Positions 7,578-15,216 of a stretch of DNA of 54,642 nt are shown piece by piece; position 1 is the stretch's first letter; each line of letters begins with the position of its first letter. Both the position numbers and the translations under genes were made by a program. Source of the stretch: Candidatus Wildermuthbacteria bacterium RIFOXYD1_FULL_50_12 (GTDB lineage Bacteria > Patescibacteriota > Minisyncoccia > Minisyncoccales > UBA10102); contig MHUO01000008.1 in the NCBI GenBank assembly GCA_001825035.1, positions 1 through 54,642 on the forward strand, read 5' to 3'. The notes beneath the pieces are model-generated. The model ran no database searches, was not told the DNA's origin, and saw only the letters and a list, made by a program, of their open reading frames with translations.

Positions 7578-10028
7578 CTACATACATCGGCTAAATCCGC
7601 AGGCCTTACAACTAATGCACCCTTCTGCCATTACAAGCTGAGCGCCGCAGTCCGGGCACCCCGGCATAAAACCAAAGTCCGCCATGGAAAGGTCTTCTTC
7701 TTTGGCAAACGCGAACACCTCCTGCTTTTCGGGCCGCTTTAAAATATCTTCTACCTGCTTCACGCCCGTGACATGTTCTTCAAGAACTCTGCCGATGGCG
7801 TCTGGAAGAGAAAGGACTGTGCCTTTTTCCGTGAATATCGGCATGGGACCCCGAATTCCTTTAAGGTCGCTGATCACTTCCTCCACGCGGATGCCAGCCC
7901 TCATAGCAAGAGAAGAAAGCCTGCAGATTGCCTCTGATTGTTCCTGGAAAAACCCGCCACTCTTGCCAATGGTCGCAAACACCTCAAAGGGCTTGCCGTC
8001 TTCGTCATCGTTAATCGTAATATACAGGTTTCCGTATCCCGTTTTCATGCGATATGTTTTCCCCACCATTACTTCCGGGCGCTTGCGCGGCACAACTCCT
8101 GCCTGCGCCCCGCCTGCGCGGACAGGAGGCAGGCTTGCCTGCGTAGATTGCGCGCTTCCTTGCACCGGAACCGCCACCCGGTGTTTTGTTTTCAAGACAG
8201 CGCCGGGTTTTTCTGTGGTGGAGACCATGTTGTCGCCGTTCCCAACATTCAAAATCTGAATGGTGCGGCTTCCGTCGCGATATACCGTTGCCGATTTGCA
8301 CCCCAATTTCCAAGCCGCAATAAAGCTCTCGGCAACCTCTTCTTTGGTAGCAGAATTGGGGAAGTTTATGGTTTTGGAAATGGAGTTATCCACATGGCAC
8401 TGGAATGCCGCCTGCATCTCCATATGCGATTTGCCCGGGATATCCATAGCAACCACGAACGTATCGCGAAGCTCCTTTTGAAGCTGCTCAATGCCCTGAA
8501 TGCTTCCTTTTTCCATAACCTGATCCATAATTTCTTTTTGCTGCTCTGAAGTAAGCTCAAGCTTATTCAGGGCCTCTTGGAAATATCGGTTAAAGTAGCG
8601 GTACTGCTGCCCATCTTTGTCTTGCTTCACGTAAGCCAACGCAAAATTCGGCTCTATCCCGGAAGAACAATCAAACATCATAGAAATTGACCCTGTCGGA
8701 GCCACCGTAGTCAGGGCGGCGTTGCGCCGCTGGATGCCTTGGGCCGGGAAAATGCTTTTGTCCGAGTTAGGAAATTCACCCTTCTCCTGCGCCAGCTCCT
8801 CGGACATTTTATGCGCCTCCTCATTGATAAAACCCATGAGTTCTTCTGCCGTACGAATGCCGTTTGGAGAATCATACCGAATACCCAGCTGATAAAGCAT
8901 GTCCCCGAATCCCATGATTCCCAAGCCGATTCTGCGGTTTTTCCGCGCAAGCTCCGTAACTTGCGGAACAGGGAAATCAAACGTATCAATCACATTGTCC
9001 ATTAAGCGTATGGCTGTCCTAGTGACAAATCGAAGGCGCTCCCAGTCAATCTTTCTTTCCTTCACGAACTTAGCAAGATTGATGGAACCCAAATTGCAGT
9101 TGTCGTAAGCATGCAAAAATTGCTCGCCGCAGGGGTTGGAAGCAGCAATGGGCCCCAATCCGGGCAGGGGATTTGTTCGGTTTATCGTGTCCAAAAAGGC
9201 AATGCCGGGCTCTCCATTAAGCCAGGCGTGCTCCACGAGCATGTCAAAAAGCTCTTTCACCGTGATATCTACTTCAACCGCGTCGTACACCGCGCCGTTT
9301 GGATGCCGGAGAACCTTGTGGGGCTTTGTTTGTTTCCCGTTGAACTGACAATACCACTGGGCATTGGAATCCTCCTCAAGCTGACGCATAAATTCGTCGG
9401 TCACGGTTACGGAAATGTTGAAATTCCGCATTTCTCCCTCCACGGTCTTGCATTCAATAAAATCAAGTATATCGGGGTGATCTACCCGCATCATTGCCAT
9501 ATTCGCTCCGTGCCTGCCTTGCTGCTTTATGGTGCCAAAAGCGGCGTCGTACACTTTCAAAAAGGTCACGGGACCTGACGCCCTACCTCGGGACTTTTTC
9601 GTGGGGGAGTTAGCGGGGCGCATTTCAGACAAATCAAATCCAAGCCCGCACCCTGCCTGCTGAAGAAGCGCCGCTTCCTTCAGTGTCTGAAAAATACTCT
9701 CCATGGAGTCCTCAATGCGCAGAACGATGCAGTTTGCGATAAGCGGAGTTGCTCCTCCGGCATTGGTAAGGGTCCTTCCTGCGGGCGCGTATTCTTTGGC
9801 AGCCATTATGTCAAAAAAATCTGTTACCACCCGCTCTACGAACTCTCCGCTCTTCTCGTATCGTTTCTCTACCTGAGCCAAGGCGTTTGCCACTCTCTCG
9901 AACATATCGGCCGGCGTTTCCTGGCCACCGTTATCATACGGCAGCAAGTACCGCTTTTGCATCATTTTAAGAGAATTCTCTGAAAAAGAGTTGTTAATGC
10001 GCTCTTTTTGCTCTTGGGAAATCCGCAT
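7578..10028 (-). CDS. nrdJ: Adenosylcobalamin-dependent ribonucleotide reductase (class II)
   Basis: An 816-residue enzyme that reduces ribonucleotides to deoxyribonucleotides using a cobalamin-generated thiyl radical, without needing oxygen. Visible landmarks are [14 protein letters not shown] with the first redox cysteine, [21 protein letters not shown] with the radical-site motif and second redox cysteine, and [18 protein letters not shown]. The C terminus ends in a cysteine-rich ribbon (CPDC...[12 protein letters not shown]) typical of NrdJ. I chose the ATG at 10028, 5 nt after the nrdR stop; the track start is a TTG at 10064. A proline-glycine stretch near residue 640 ([15 protein letters not shown]) is encoded by a GC-rich palindromic insertion. 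Confidence 0.95.
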   Translation of the reverse strand: MRISQEQKERINNSFSENSLKMMQKRYLLPYDNGGQETPADMFERVANALAQVEKRYEKSGEFVERVVTDFFDIMAAKEYAPAGRTLTNAGGATPLIANCIVLRIEDSMESIFQTLKEAALLQQAGCGLGFDLSEMRPANSPTKKSRGRASGPVTFLKVYDAAFGTIKQQGRHGANMAMMRVDHPDILDFIECKTVEGEMRNFNISVTVTDEFMRQLEEDSNAQWYCQFNGKQTKPHKVLRHPNGAVYDAVEVDITVKELFDMLVEHAWLNGEPGIAFLDTINRTNPLPGLGPIAASNPCGEQFLHAYDNCNLGSINLAKFVKERKIDWERLRFVTRTAIRLMDNVIDTFDFPVPQVTELARKNRRIGLGIMGFGDMLYQLGIRYDSPNGIRTAEELMGFINEEAHKMSEELAQEKGEFPNSDKSIFPAQGIQRRNAALTTVAPTGSISMMFDCSSGIEPNFALAYVKQDKDGQQYRYFNRYFQEALNKLELTSEQQKEIMDQVMEKGSIQGIEQLQKELRDTFVVAMDIPGKSHMEMQAAFQCHVDNSISKTINFPNSATKEEVAESFIAAWKLGCKSATVYRDGSRTIQILNVGNGDNMVSTTEKPGAVLKTKHRVAVPVQGSAQSTQASLPPVRAGGAQAGVVPRKRPEVMVGKTYRMKTGYGNLYITINDDEDGKPFEVFATIGKSGGFFQEQSEAICRLSSLAMRAGIRVEEVISDLKGIRGPMPIFTEKGTVLSLPDAIGRVLEEHVTGVKQVEDILKRPEKQEVFAFAKEEDLSMADFGFMPGCPDCGAQLVMAEGCISCKACGFSRCM
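8098..8144. repeat. GC-rich palindromic insertion inside nrdJ
   Basis: A compound palindrome built from CCTGCCTGC and GGCAGG-type arms. It is translated in frame as a Pro/Gly/Ala-rich linker between the catalytic barrel and the C-terminal region of NrdJ. It belongs with the copies in pnp, rsmA, rluA and tig. Confidence 0.55.
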
Positions 10029-10032
10029 GGTG

Positions 10033-10479
10033 TTATTGTTGAAGTTTTTGAATTTCTTTTTCAAACGCTTTGGGGCTCCGGAAATTCCGGTACACCGAGG
10101 CGAACCTTAAATACGCGACCTTATCGAATTGCTTCAAGTGCGCGAGCACCGTTTGGCCGATGTGCGAGGACTCAACAACATCTTTGTTGAGATTAAAGAT
10201 GTCGTTTTCAATGCTGGAGATAAGCTTCTGAAGCTGTTCTTCCGTGTAGGGCCGCTTTTCAAGCGCCTTTCTGATGCCAGCCTCCAGTTTATGGCGTAAA
10301 AAGGGCTCTCTGGAGCCGTTGCGCTTTGCTACTTCGATGCCGAGAAGTTCAAGGCGCTCATAAGTAGTAAAGCGACGCCCGCAGGAAGTACACCAGCGAC
10401 GCCTCTTAATCGTCCTGCCCTGATCGGCATTTCGGGAGTTCGTTACCTTGGTATCTGCCTGGCAGATGGGGCAGCGCAT
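10033..10479 (-). CDS. nrdR: Transcriptional repressor NrdR
   Basis: A 148-residue repressor of ribonucleotide reductase genes. It begins with the zinc ribbon CPIC...CTSCGRRF (residues 3-34) and continues with an ATP-cone domain that senses ATP/dATP (VAKRNGSREPFLRHKLEAGI onward). It is the first gene of the nrdR-nrdJ-pduO-DUF6580 operon, so it likely represses its own operon. An AT-rich NrdR-box-like sequence overlaps its -10 region. The ATG at 10479 is the family start. There is no Shine-Dalgarno sequence, and the predicted leader is only about 15 nt. Confidence 0.95.
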   Translation of the reverse strand: MRCPICQADTKVTNSRNADQGRTIKRRRWCTSCGRRFTTYERLELLGIEVAKRNGSREPFLRHKLEAGIRKALEKRPYTEEQLQKLISSIENDIFNLNKDVVESSHIGQTVLAHLKQFDKVAYLRFASVYRNFRSPKAFEKEIQKLQQ

Positions 10480-10490
10480 ATGCTAAAACC

Positions 10491-10528
10491 GTCAATATAT
10501 AGTATAGAAAGGGAGGAAATTTGTACAA
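10491..10528 (-). promoter_or_regulatory. nrdR promoter with NrdR-box-like operator
   Basis: On the minus strand TTGTAC (10528-10523), 16 bp, TATACT (10506-10501). The sequence across the -10, CTATACTATATATTGAC, resembles the NrdR box consensus (acacwatatatwgtgt), so NrdR could block its own promoter. I see only one convincing box; NrdR sites are usually paired. Confidence 0.5.
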
Positions 10529-10656
10529 AAGCTCCGCTGATGCACTTCAGATTTTATCATTCCAACCGATGCTGTCAAACAGCGTACTGTGGATAAATTC
10601 GCCTGTCCTATGCTATCTCTTGACTCCGCCTCCCTGCTCCAACCAGGGCCGGGGTA

Positions 10657-10685
10657 TTGACTTTTCTTGCCAGATCTGCTATACT
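10657..10685 (+). promoter_or_regulatory. Promoter of the 3D-domain gene
   Basis: TTGACT (10657-10662), exactly 17 bp, TATACT (10680-10685). The start would be near 10692, right at the first base of the hairpin that follows. Confidence 0.75.
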
Positions 10686-10690
10686 ATCAC

Positions 10691-10712
10691 AATCCCCAAA
10701 ACGGGGATTTTT
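10691..10712 (+). promoter_or_regulatory. 5'-terminal hairpin/attenuator-like leader
   Basis: AATCCCC, AAAA loop, GGGGATT followed by TTTT: a terminator-shaped hairpin at the extreme 5' end of the mRNA. It lies between the promoter and the ATG at 10726, so it could protect the 5' end or act as an attenuator. Confidence 0.5.
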
Positions 10713-10725
10713 GATAGAAAAACAT

Positions 10726-11202
10726 ATGAAACACCTTCATAATACCGTGTTAACTGCTGTTATGGTCCCCATGCTGGGAATCGTGCCGACCTTGGGCGCT
10801 TCTACCCAAAAACCAGACGAAGACCCTTCGAGTATTGAGGAGAGGTTGGTGCTTACTCAGGCCAACACTCTCCTTCCCGTAAGCTCTCCCCTGGGTCCCC
10901 AACGAATTGTGAATACCATGCGAGTGGTTGTTACCGCGTATTCTTCGACACCCGAACAAACGGACGGCACTCCCTTCACTACCGCTTCAGGAAAGAAAGT
11001 TCGTGACGGAATTGTAGCTGCGAACATGCTGCCCTTGGGCACCAAGATTAAAATCCCGGCGCTCTTTGGAGACAAGATCTTCGTAGTAGAAGACCGTATG
11101 CACCCAAAAAACTATGGAAAGGTGGACATCTGGTTTCCTTCCCGCCAAGAAGCTAAGATCTTCGGAGTGAAGCAAACAAGCATCGTCGTCTTGGAAAGCT
11201 AA
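10726..11202 (+). CDS. Secreted 3D-domain (RlpA-like barrel) protein
   Basis: A 158-residue exported protein. Residues 1-24 form a signal peptide ending after a hydrophobic stretch with the boundary near LGAST. The C-terminal half (VTAYSSTPEQTDG...TASGKKVRDGIVAAN, then LPLGTKI and VVEDRM...DIWF) is the 3D / double-psi beta-barrel fold found in peptidoglycan lytic enzymes, with its conserved aspartates. It probably acts on peptidoglycan in the cell envelope. I chose the ATG at 10726, since the track start at 10657 lies on the -35 box. A bidirectional terminator follows directly. Confidence 0.8.
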   Translation: MKHLHNTVLTAVMVPMLGIVPTLGASTQKPDEDPSSIEERLVLTQANTLLPVSSPLGPQRIVNTMRVVVTAYSSTPEQTDGTPFTTASGKKVRDGIVAANMLPLGTKIKIPALFGDKIFVVEDRMHPKNYGKVDIWFPSRQEAKIFGVKQTSIVVLES

Positions 11203-11220
11203 ACTGAAGCTAACACGCAA

Positions 11221-11255
11221 ACAAAAACCCGCCCCATGAGGCGGGTTTTTGTTTG
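11221..11255. terminator. Bidirectional terminator
   Basis: ACCCGCC/GGCGGGT stem flanked by AACAAAAA and TTTTTGTTTG. It ends the 3D-domain transcript on the plus strand and the tRNA-Leu end of the infB operon on the minus strand. Confidence 0.88.
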
Positions 11256-11337
11256 TGCCCGGGGTGGGGTTCGAACCCACAAGCCTTTCGGCAGAAAGTT
11301 TTAAGCCTTCCGTGTATCCCAATTCCACCACCCGGGC
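11256..11337 (-). tRNA. tRNA-Leu (TAA)
   Basis: Minus-strand class II tRNA with acceptor GCCCGGG/CCCGGGC and discriminator A. The anticodon loop CTTAAAA gives TAA, and the long variable arm is intact. It is the last member of the infB-rbfA operon. Confidence 0.93.
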
Positions 11338-11370
11338 ATGCCTCGCCCGTGGCCTGGCTACGGCCGAGGG

Positions 11371-11442
11371 AGGCACGGGCGGGAATCGAACCCGCGTATA
11401 AGGGTTTTGCAGACCCTTGGCTTGCCACTTGCCTACCGTGCC
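11371..11442 (-). tRNA. tRNA-Cys (GCA)
   Basis: Acceptor GGCACGG/CCGTGCC with discriminator U, as in tRNA-Cys. The anticodon loop contains GCA. The 33-nt spacer to tRNA-Leu is itself a GC-rich hairpin (11341-11370). Confidence 0.93.
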
Positions 11443-11453
11443 GCACTTCTATT

Positions 11454-11795
11454 TTACCCCTCTTTTTTCAACTGATCCAAAAGGCCTTCGATGCGTTGGG
11501 CTTCGGCTCCCGCCGTTTCTGCTATCCAGCGAATACGCGGCACCGGCCGCATCTTGAGGCGTTCATTCAGCATCTGCTGAATATTGTATACGTTTTGTTC
11601 CAGCATCTTCATTACTTCGGAAGCTCGCGCATCTGGCACTACACTAATAAAAACTTTTGCTTCTTGCAAGTTGCCCGATGCCACCACGCGTGTAAGCGTA
11701 ACCAGAGCGTCCTCCGGCATCTCAAACTCCCTCAGAATAATCTGGCCGAGTTCCTGTTTGATAAGCTCTTGTACCTGAACTGGGCGGTTCTTCAT
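11454..11795 (-). CDS. rbfA: Ribosome-binding factor A
   Basis: A 113-residue KH-fold protein needed for 30S subunit maturation. The N-terminal helix VQELIKQELGQII and the strand block LVTLTRVVASGNLQEAKVFISV are family hallmarks. It follows infB, the usual partner. The original infB/rbfA junction was probably an ATGA overlap; a 78-bp inverted-repeat element now separates them, and the ATG used (11795) is the base set duplicated by that insertion. The right repeat arm includes the first bases of the start codon, so the rbfA start could be folded into a hairpin. Confidence 0.9.
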   Translation of the reverse strand: MKNRPVQVQELIKQELGQIILREFEMPEDALVTLTRVVASGNLQEAKVFISVVPDARASEVMKMLEQNVYNIQQMLNERLKMRPVPRIRWIAETAGAEAQRIEGLLDQLKKEG

Positions 11796-11872
11796 CCCGT
11801 ACGAAATTTCGTTTGTAGTCCTCTCTTATTACCCGACAGAAATGCCCTTCCTCTTGGGATTTCGTACGGGAT
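11795..11872. mobile_element. 78-bp MITE-like element A in the infB/rbfA junction
   Basis: Perfect 14-bp inverted repeats ATCCCGTACGAAAT (11794-11807) and ATTTCGTACGGGAT (11859-11872). Read on the coding strand, a TGA flanks each side, the expected target duplication. It has exactly the length and layout of the element at 21762-21839 and encodes no protein. Confidence 0.72.
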
Positions 11873-13366
11873 TCATCCAGTAAAAAACTGCAGACGATCT
11901 CCCCTTTGAATGCTTACTGCCCCCTCATAGGCAAGCCCGCATTCTTGGCCTTTGCCTACCAAAGAAACGTTCTTTTTGTCTCGCTGGACATTGGCGATTT
12001 CCCCTTGCCCCACGATCTCCCCTTCGCGCATTACCTCAACCATAACGCCCTTTCGAACCTCTCCCTCCAGAACCTTTCCACCCACGACCTGGCGTTTTTT
12101 ATCGGTGAGAAACACTGCCAACACAAGCAGGGAGCCCACCTCTTTCCTTCCCTCTTCCTTTTTAGCCGACGTTTCCAAGAGCTCCCGGACCGCCTGGATT
12201 AACTCATAAATAATGTCAAACTGCTGAATGGAAACGCCTTCTTTTTCCGCCAAATCCAGAGCTGCCGCGCTTGCCTTCGTGCGAAAACTAAAGATGTGGG
12301 CGCTTGCCGAGCGCGCAAGCTTTATGTTGCTCTCCTGCACTTCGCCAACTCCGTAGTGCATAACGCGAAGCACAGAACCCTCTTGGGGGATATTCCGCAA
12401 TACCTCTTCTAATGCTTCCAGAGAGCCCGCGACGTCTGCCTTCACGATAATGTTCACCACCCTTGCAGCAGGATCAAGCGTAACCACGTTTTCCGTTTCT
12501 TTCGGCGTTTCTTCTGGAAAATGAGTCCTGAGCGACTCCTCGTCTTCAAACACGCGGAATTGCTCGCCAACGCGCGGCGCATCCAAAAATCCAATTACCA
12601 AGGCCGGCATGGAGGGAGACGCCGTCTCAATATCTTTGCCCTGAAAATCTTCCAAGATGCGCACTTTCCCCGCAGCGGTTCTTGTGCCGATAACATCCCC
12701 GACGCGCACTTCGCCTGCCTGCACCAGCAAGGTAGCGGTTGGGCCTCGCTTTGCGTCCATAAAAGATTCAATGATCACGCCCTGTCCACGCACATTCTTA
12801 TCCGCACGGATATCTTCCACTTCCGCCATCAAGAGTATCATCTCCAAAAGATCTTTTATCCCTTGTTTTGTGGTCGCCGAGGTCTCCACCGAAGGTACCT
12901 TCCCTCCGTATGATTCCACAACCACGCCGTGCTGAGACAACTCCTGCCTTACCCGTTGGGCGTTGGCTCCGGGCTTATCCATTTTGTTAATCGCCACCAC
13001 CACGGGAATTCCCGCTTTCTTAATCTGCCCGATTGCCTCTATGGTTTGGGGCTTTACGCTTTCGTCTGCCGCAACCACCAAAACGGCAATGTCCGCCACC
13101 TTGGCTCCGCGGGACCGCATTGCAGAAAAAATTTCGTGGCCCGGCGTATCAATAAACGTAATCTTCCTGCCTTCGTGATCCACTTGATAGGCACCGATGT
13201 GCTGGGTAATGCCGCCTGCTTCCCGGGAGGTAATGCGAAAGTCCTCGCGGATTGCCTCCAAAAGAGAGGATTTCCCGTGGTCCACATGCCCCAACACCAC
13301 CACGACCGGAGGCCGCGTTATCGTATCATTTTTTTCAATTATTTTTTCCGCGTTTTGCGTAACCAT
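11873..13366 (-). CDS. infB: Translation initiation factor IF-2, short form
   Basis: A 497-residue GTPase that delivers initiator tRNA to the 30S subunit. The G domain shows GHVDHGKSS (P-loop), [16 protein letters not shown] and NKMDKPGAN. The N-terminal regions of several hundred residues seen in most bacteria are absent: the G domain begins by residue 20. Domain II and the C-terminal tRNA-binding beta barrel ([21 protein letters not shown]) are present. It lies 3 nt after the DUF4446 gene and leads to rbfA. Its TGA stop is one copy of the target duplication of element A. Confidence 0.95.
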   Translation of the reverse strand: MVTQNAEKIIEKNDTITRPPVVVVLGHVDHGKSSLLEAIREDFRITSREAGGITQHIGAYQVDHEGRKITFIDTPGHEIFSAMRSRGAKVADIAVLVVAADESVKPQTIEAIGQIKKAGIPVVVAINKMDKPGANAQRVRQELSQHGVVVESYGGKVPSVETSATTKQGIKDLLEMILLMAEVEDIRADKNVRGQGVIIESFMDAKRGPTATLLVQAGEVRVGDVIGTRTAAGKVRILEDFQGKDIETASPSMPALVIGFLDAPRVGEQFRVFEDEESLRTHFPEETPKETENVVTLDPAARVVNIIVKADVAGSLEALEEVLRNIPQEGSVLRVMHYGVGEVQESNIKLARSASAHIFSFRTKASAAALDLAEKEGVSIQQFDIIYELIQAVRELLETSAKKEEGRKEVGSLLVLAVFLTDKKRQVVGGKVLEGEVRKGVMVEVMREGEIVGQGEIANVQRDKKNVSLVGKGQECGLAYEGAVSIQRGDRLQFFTG

Positions 13367-13369
13367 ACC

Positions 13370-13732
13370 TTACTTCGCTTTTCCTATGGCCTGGTTGACT
13401 GCTTCTTTCTCCTCTTCTGTCAATTCGTGTTCAGAGACGCCGTTTTGGATTGCCTTGGCATATATCCGGTGCTCCCTGCCGTAATAGCTCGTTATGACCA
13501 CCCCGTTGCGTCTGTCATCCAGCAACGCGATAGAAAAGCTTTGATCGCCTCCAATTTCCCGAAACGGATTAAACCTTGTGATTCCTACTCTACTCAAGGC
13601 GCCCTGCATATGTTTCTTTAGGCCGTTGAGCTCTTCGTTCGTCTGCTCAAGCTTGGCCTCCAGTTCCAGCACGCGCCTCACAAGCTCCTTTGAGCTCACC
13701 TCCGCTGGTTTTTCCCGTTTGAATATTCCCAT
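13370..13732 (-). CDS. DUF4446 family protein
   Basis: A 120-residue protein of unknown function. A coiled-coil segment (LVRRVLELEAKLEQTNEELNGLKKH) is followed by the DUF4446 core RFNPFREIGGDQSFSIALLD...GVVITSYYGREHRIYAKAI. The start at MGIFKRE (13732) is used, because the track start runs backward through two tRNA genes. It lies between tRNA-Ser and infB on one transcript. The family has no established biochemical role, and no membrane segment is visible here. Confidence 0.82.
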   Translation of the reverse strand: MGIFKREKPAEVSSKELVRRVLELEAKLEQTNEELNGLKKHMQGALSRVGITRFNPFREIGGDQSFSIALLDDRRNGVVITSYYGREHRIYAKAIQNGVSEHELTEEEKEAVNQAIGKAK

Positions 13733-13744
13733 ATGTTTTTGGGG

Positions 13745-13829
13745 CGGAGATGGGAGGATTCGAACCTCCGATACCTTGCGGTATAGCGGTTTTCGAGACC
13801 GCCCCGTTCGGCCGCTCCGGCACATCTCC
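13745..13829 (-). tRNA. tRNA-Ser (CGA)
   Basis: Class II tRNA with acceptor GGAGATG/CATCTCC and discriminator G. Anticodon stem GCGGT/ACCGC encloses CTCGAAA. The DUF4446 start lies 12 nt downstream. Confidence 0.93.
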
Positions 13830-13834
13830 TTTTG

Positions 13835-13905
13835 TGGACCTACGGGGAATTGAACCCCGCCCTCCTCCATGCCATGGAGGCGTAATGCCGATTTACTATA
13901 GGCCC
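13835..13905 (-). tRNA. tRNA-Ala (GGC)
   Basis: Acceptor GGGCCTA/TAGGTCC contains the G3-U70 wobble pair that identifies alanine tRNAs. Anticodon stem CCTCC/GGAGG encloses ATGGCAT. The D arm is short and AT-rich but pairs. Confidence 0.9.
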
Positions 13906-13939
13906 CCATCATCGCTCCGCTCCTCAACGTAAACTGTTT

Positions 13940-13960
13940 ACACTGAACGAAGTGGAGTGT
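13940..13960. repeat. Hairpin repeat in tRNA spacer
   Basis: ACACT/AGTGT arms around GAACGAAGTGG, related to the hairpin at 2094-2112. A second small palindrome GTAAACTGTTTAC precedes it. Confidence 0.45.
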
Positions 13961-14031
13961 GTCCCCGGCAGGAATTGAACCTACATCAGGAGCTTAGGAG
14001 TCTCCTGTTCTATCCGTTGAACTACGGGGAC
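13960..14031 (-). tRNA. tRNA-Arg (CCT)
   Basis: Acceptor GTCCCCG/CGGGGAC with discriminator A. The anticodon loop CTCCTAA gives CCT; the last pair of the anticodon stem is an A-G mismatch. It is the first gene of the tRNA-infB operon. Confidence 0.9.
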
Positions 14032-14055
14032 GTGTTAGAAAATAAGCGCAGGGTG

Positions 14056-14061
14056 ATTATA
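14056..14061 (-). promoter_or_regulatory. -10 box of the tRNA-infB-rbfA operon
   Basis: A perfect TATAAT on the minus strand, 24 nt upstream of tRNA-Arg(CCT). The -35 region is weak. It faces away from the plus-strand promoter at 14094. Confidence 0.5.
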
Positions 14062-14093
14062 CCACAATCTGTTAATAACTTCCAGAGAAGGGG

Positions 14094-14121
14094 TTGACAA
14101 GAAGTTTCTGATTTTTATAAT
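14094..14121 (+). promoter_or_regulatory. Strong consensus promoter
   Basis: Perfect TTGACA (14094-14099) and perfect TATAAT (14116-14121) with 16 bp between. It drives a short transcript that contains only the small acidic ORF and ends at 14405. Confidence 0.85.
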
Positions 14122-14227
14122 AGGGTTTATGCGTAAATAGCAAAGGTCAAATTACGAAAGATTTTTTCTCAAAACATTAATGATTTCAGACACATTTTTG
14201 TTCACGACAGGAGATGAGGAGGATACA

Positions 14228-14338
14228 ATGGACGACGATTTGATGGACGATGACGATGTAGAGGGTGACGATGTTGATGAGGACGACGAGAAAGAGGAAA
14301 GCGAAGAAGGAGACGATTTGGGGACAGAAGAGGCATAA
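14228..14338 (+). CDS. Hidden 36-residue highly acidic protein
   Basis: This ORF is not in the supplied track. A strong Shine-Dalgarno sequence (AGGAGG, 5 nt spacing) precedes ATG 14228. The peptide runs MDDDLMDDDDVEGDDVDEDD and continues EKEESEEGDDLGTEEA: nearly all Asp/Glu, one Lys, no hydrophobic core. An in-frame ATG at 14180 would give 52 residues, but has no ribosome site. It stands alone between a perfect promoter and a terminator, so it is a real transcription unit. I do not recognise a family. A disordered acidic tail protein (metal or basic-protein binding, nucleic-acid mimic) is one idea; the transcript could also act as RNA. Confidence 0.6.
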   Translation: MDDDLMDDDDVEGDDVDEDDEKEESEEGDDLGTEEA

Positions 14339-14371
14339 TTCAGCGCGTTCCGTTTTTTGAGTTGAGCATTG

Positions 14372-14405
14372 CAAAATCCCGCTGTGAAGCGGGATTTTGT
14401 TTTTC
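14372..14405 (+). terminator. Terminator of the acidic-peptide transcript
   Basis: Stem AAAATCCCGCT/AGCGGGATTTT with a short TGTGA-type loop, followed by GTTTTTCT. Together with the promoter at 14094 it bounds a transcript of about 280 nt. Confidence 0.88.
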
Positions 14406-14409
14406 TGGG

Positions 14410-14447
14410 GGTGCGCTAAGCGCACCTGTACCCAAGCTTAGCTTGGG
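14410..14447. repeat. Tandem 17-nt hairpins
   Basis: GGTGCGC-TAA-GCGCACC (14410-14426) and CCCAAGC-TTA-GCTTGGG (14431-14447), each with 7-bp arms and a 3-nt loop, 4 nt apart. They are not followed by a T-run on the plus strand. Confidence 0.6.
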
Positions 14448-14489
14448 GTCGCCTATGGGACGCCATTAGAACTAGAACCCGTGCGCAAG

Positions 14490-15062
14490 TTATATCAATC
14501 TCTTTTCACGAAACTTTTCTATATCCTGCGGGAGCAGAAGGCGCGAAAGATCGGCATATTTTTGCATTCCTAAAGAAGGAGCGTGAGCAAATCCAACATA
14601 TTCAAATCTTTTACTCTTATATTTTATATAACGAATGGCAGGGATGAGGTCTGTATCTGAACTTACCAAAATAGCTGTATCGTATAAATCATCCACTGCA
14701 CCAACAATCAAATCCACCGCGATTTTTACATCTGTTCCCTTCTCCTTATACACTTTATCGATCGGCATAATTCTCCCACGCTTAATAGCGAAACCATCTT
14801 TCTCGAGGTTTGAGAAAAATTTTTGCTGACCCATAACAAGCTTTTTACTCTTTTCGCTTCCGTCCAGATTCCTGAAAACTCCCGTATAATATCTCTTTGA
14901 GATACAATCTCTTTCATCCCCGGCTAAAAAATCAACGAACGTTCTAAAATCAAACTTTGTTCCTCTCGAAAAATTTATTTCTTTATCTTTCAAATAACCA
15001 TAAAAATTACTCCCATCAATATAAACAGCAACTCTTTCTTTTCTATCAATTCTCCTATTCAT
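14490..15062 (-). CDS. NYN/LabA-like PIN-fold protein
   Basis: A 190-residue NYN domain, a PIN-like fold that usually cuts RNA with a cluster of aspartates and a divalent metal. The acidic residues lie in VYIDGSNFY (near residue 15), DVKIAVDLIV (near 115) and VSSDTDLIPAI (near 135). The gene reads AT-richer than its neighbours, suggesting later acquisition. A TATAAT box ends 7 nt before the ATG, so a leaderless transcript is likely. A second, stronger promoter farther upstream is followed by a terminator-like hairpin. The target RNA is unknown. A second NYN gene lies at 40232. Confidence 0.85.
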   Translation of the reverse strand: MNRRIDRKERVAVYIDGSNFYGYLKDKEINFSRGTKFDFRTFVDFLAGDERDCISKRYYTGVFRNLDGSEKSKKLVMGQQKFFSNLEKDGFAIKRGRIMPIDKVYKEKGTDVKIAVDLIVGAVDDLYDTAILVSSDTDLIPAIRYIKYKSKRFEYVGFAHAPSLGMQKYADLSRLLLPQDIEKFREKRLI

Positions 15063-15069
15063 ACAAAGA

Positions 15070-15163
15070 ATTATAGAACAATAATAAACGAAAAACTACC
15101 CTTGCCGAAGCAGGGGTAGTGTTCATAGTGAGTTCATTATAGCGTTTTGTATCTCCTTGTCAA
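15070..15163 (-). promoter_or_regulatory. Two NYN promoters separated by an attenuator hairpin
   Basis: Distal promoter: perfect TTGACA (15163-15158), 16 bp, perfect TATAAT (15141-15136). About 10-30 nt later comes a hairpin CTACCC(C)/GGGTAG with a T-run (15119-15091). A proximal TATAAT (15075-15070) sits 7 nt before the NYN ATG. The hairpin may end tRNA-His transcripts, attenuate the distal promoter, or both. Confidence 0.6.
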
Positions 15164-15216
15164 GGCGCCACAGAGACGATTCCACGATGCTGAATATCGG
15201 ATACTTTTGACGGGTG

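Noticed and set aside
14128-14227. Riboswitch in the acidic-peptide leader
   Set aside because: The leader is AT-rich with no evident conserved fold; length alone is not enough.
14186-14425. A 79-residue minus-strand ORF
   Set aside because: It lies antisense to the promoter-SD-terminator unit of the acidic peptide and crosses the terminator.
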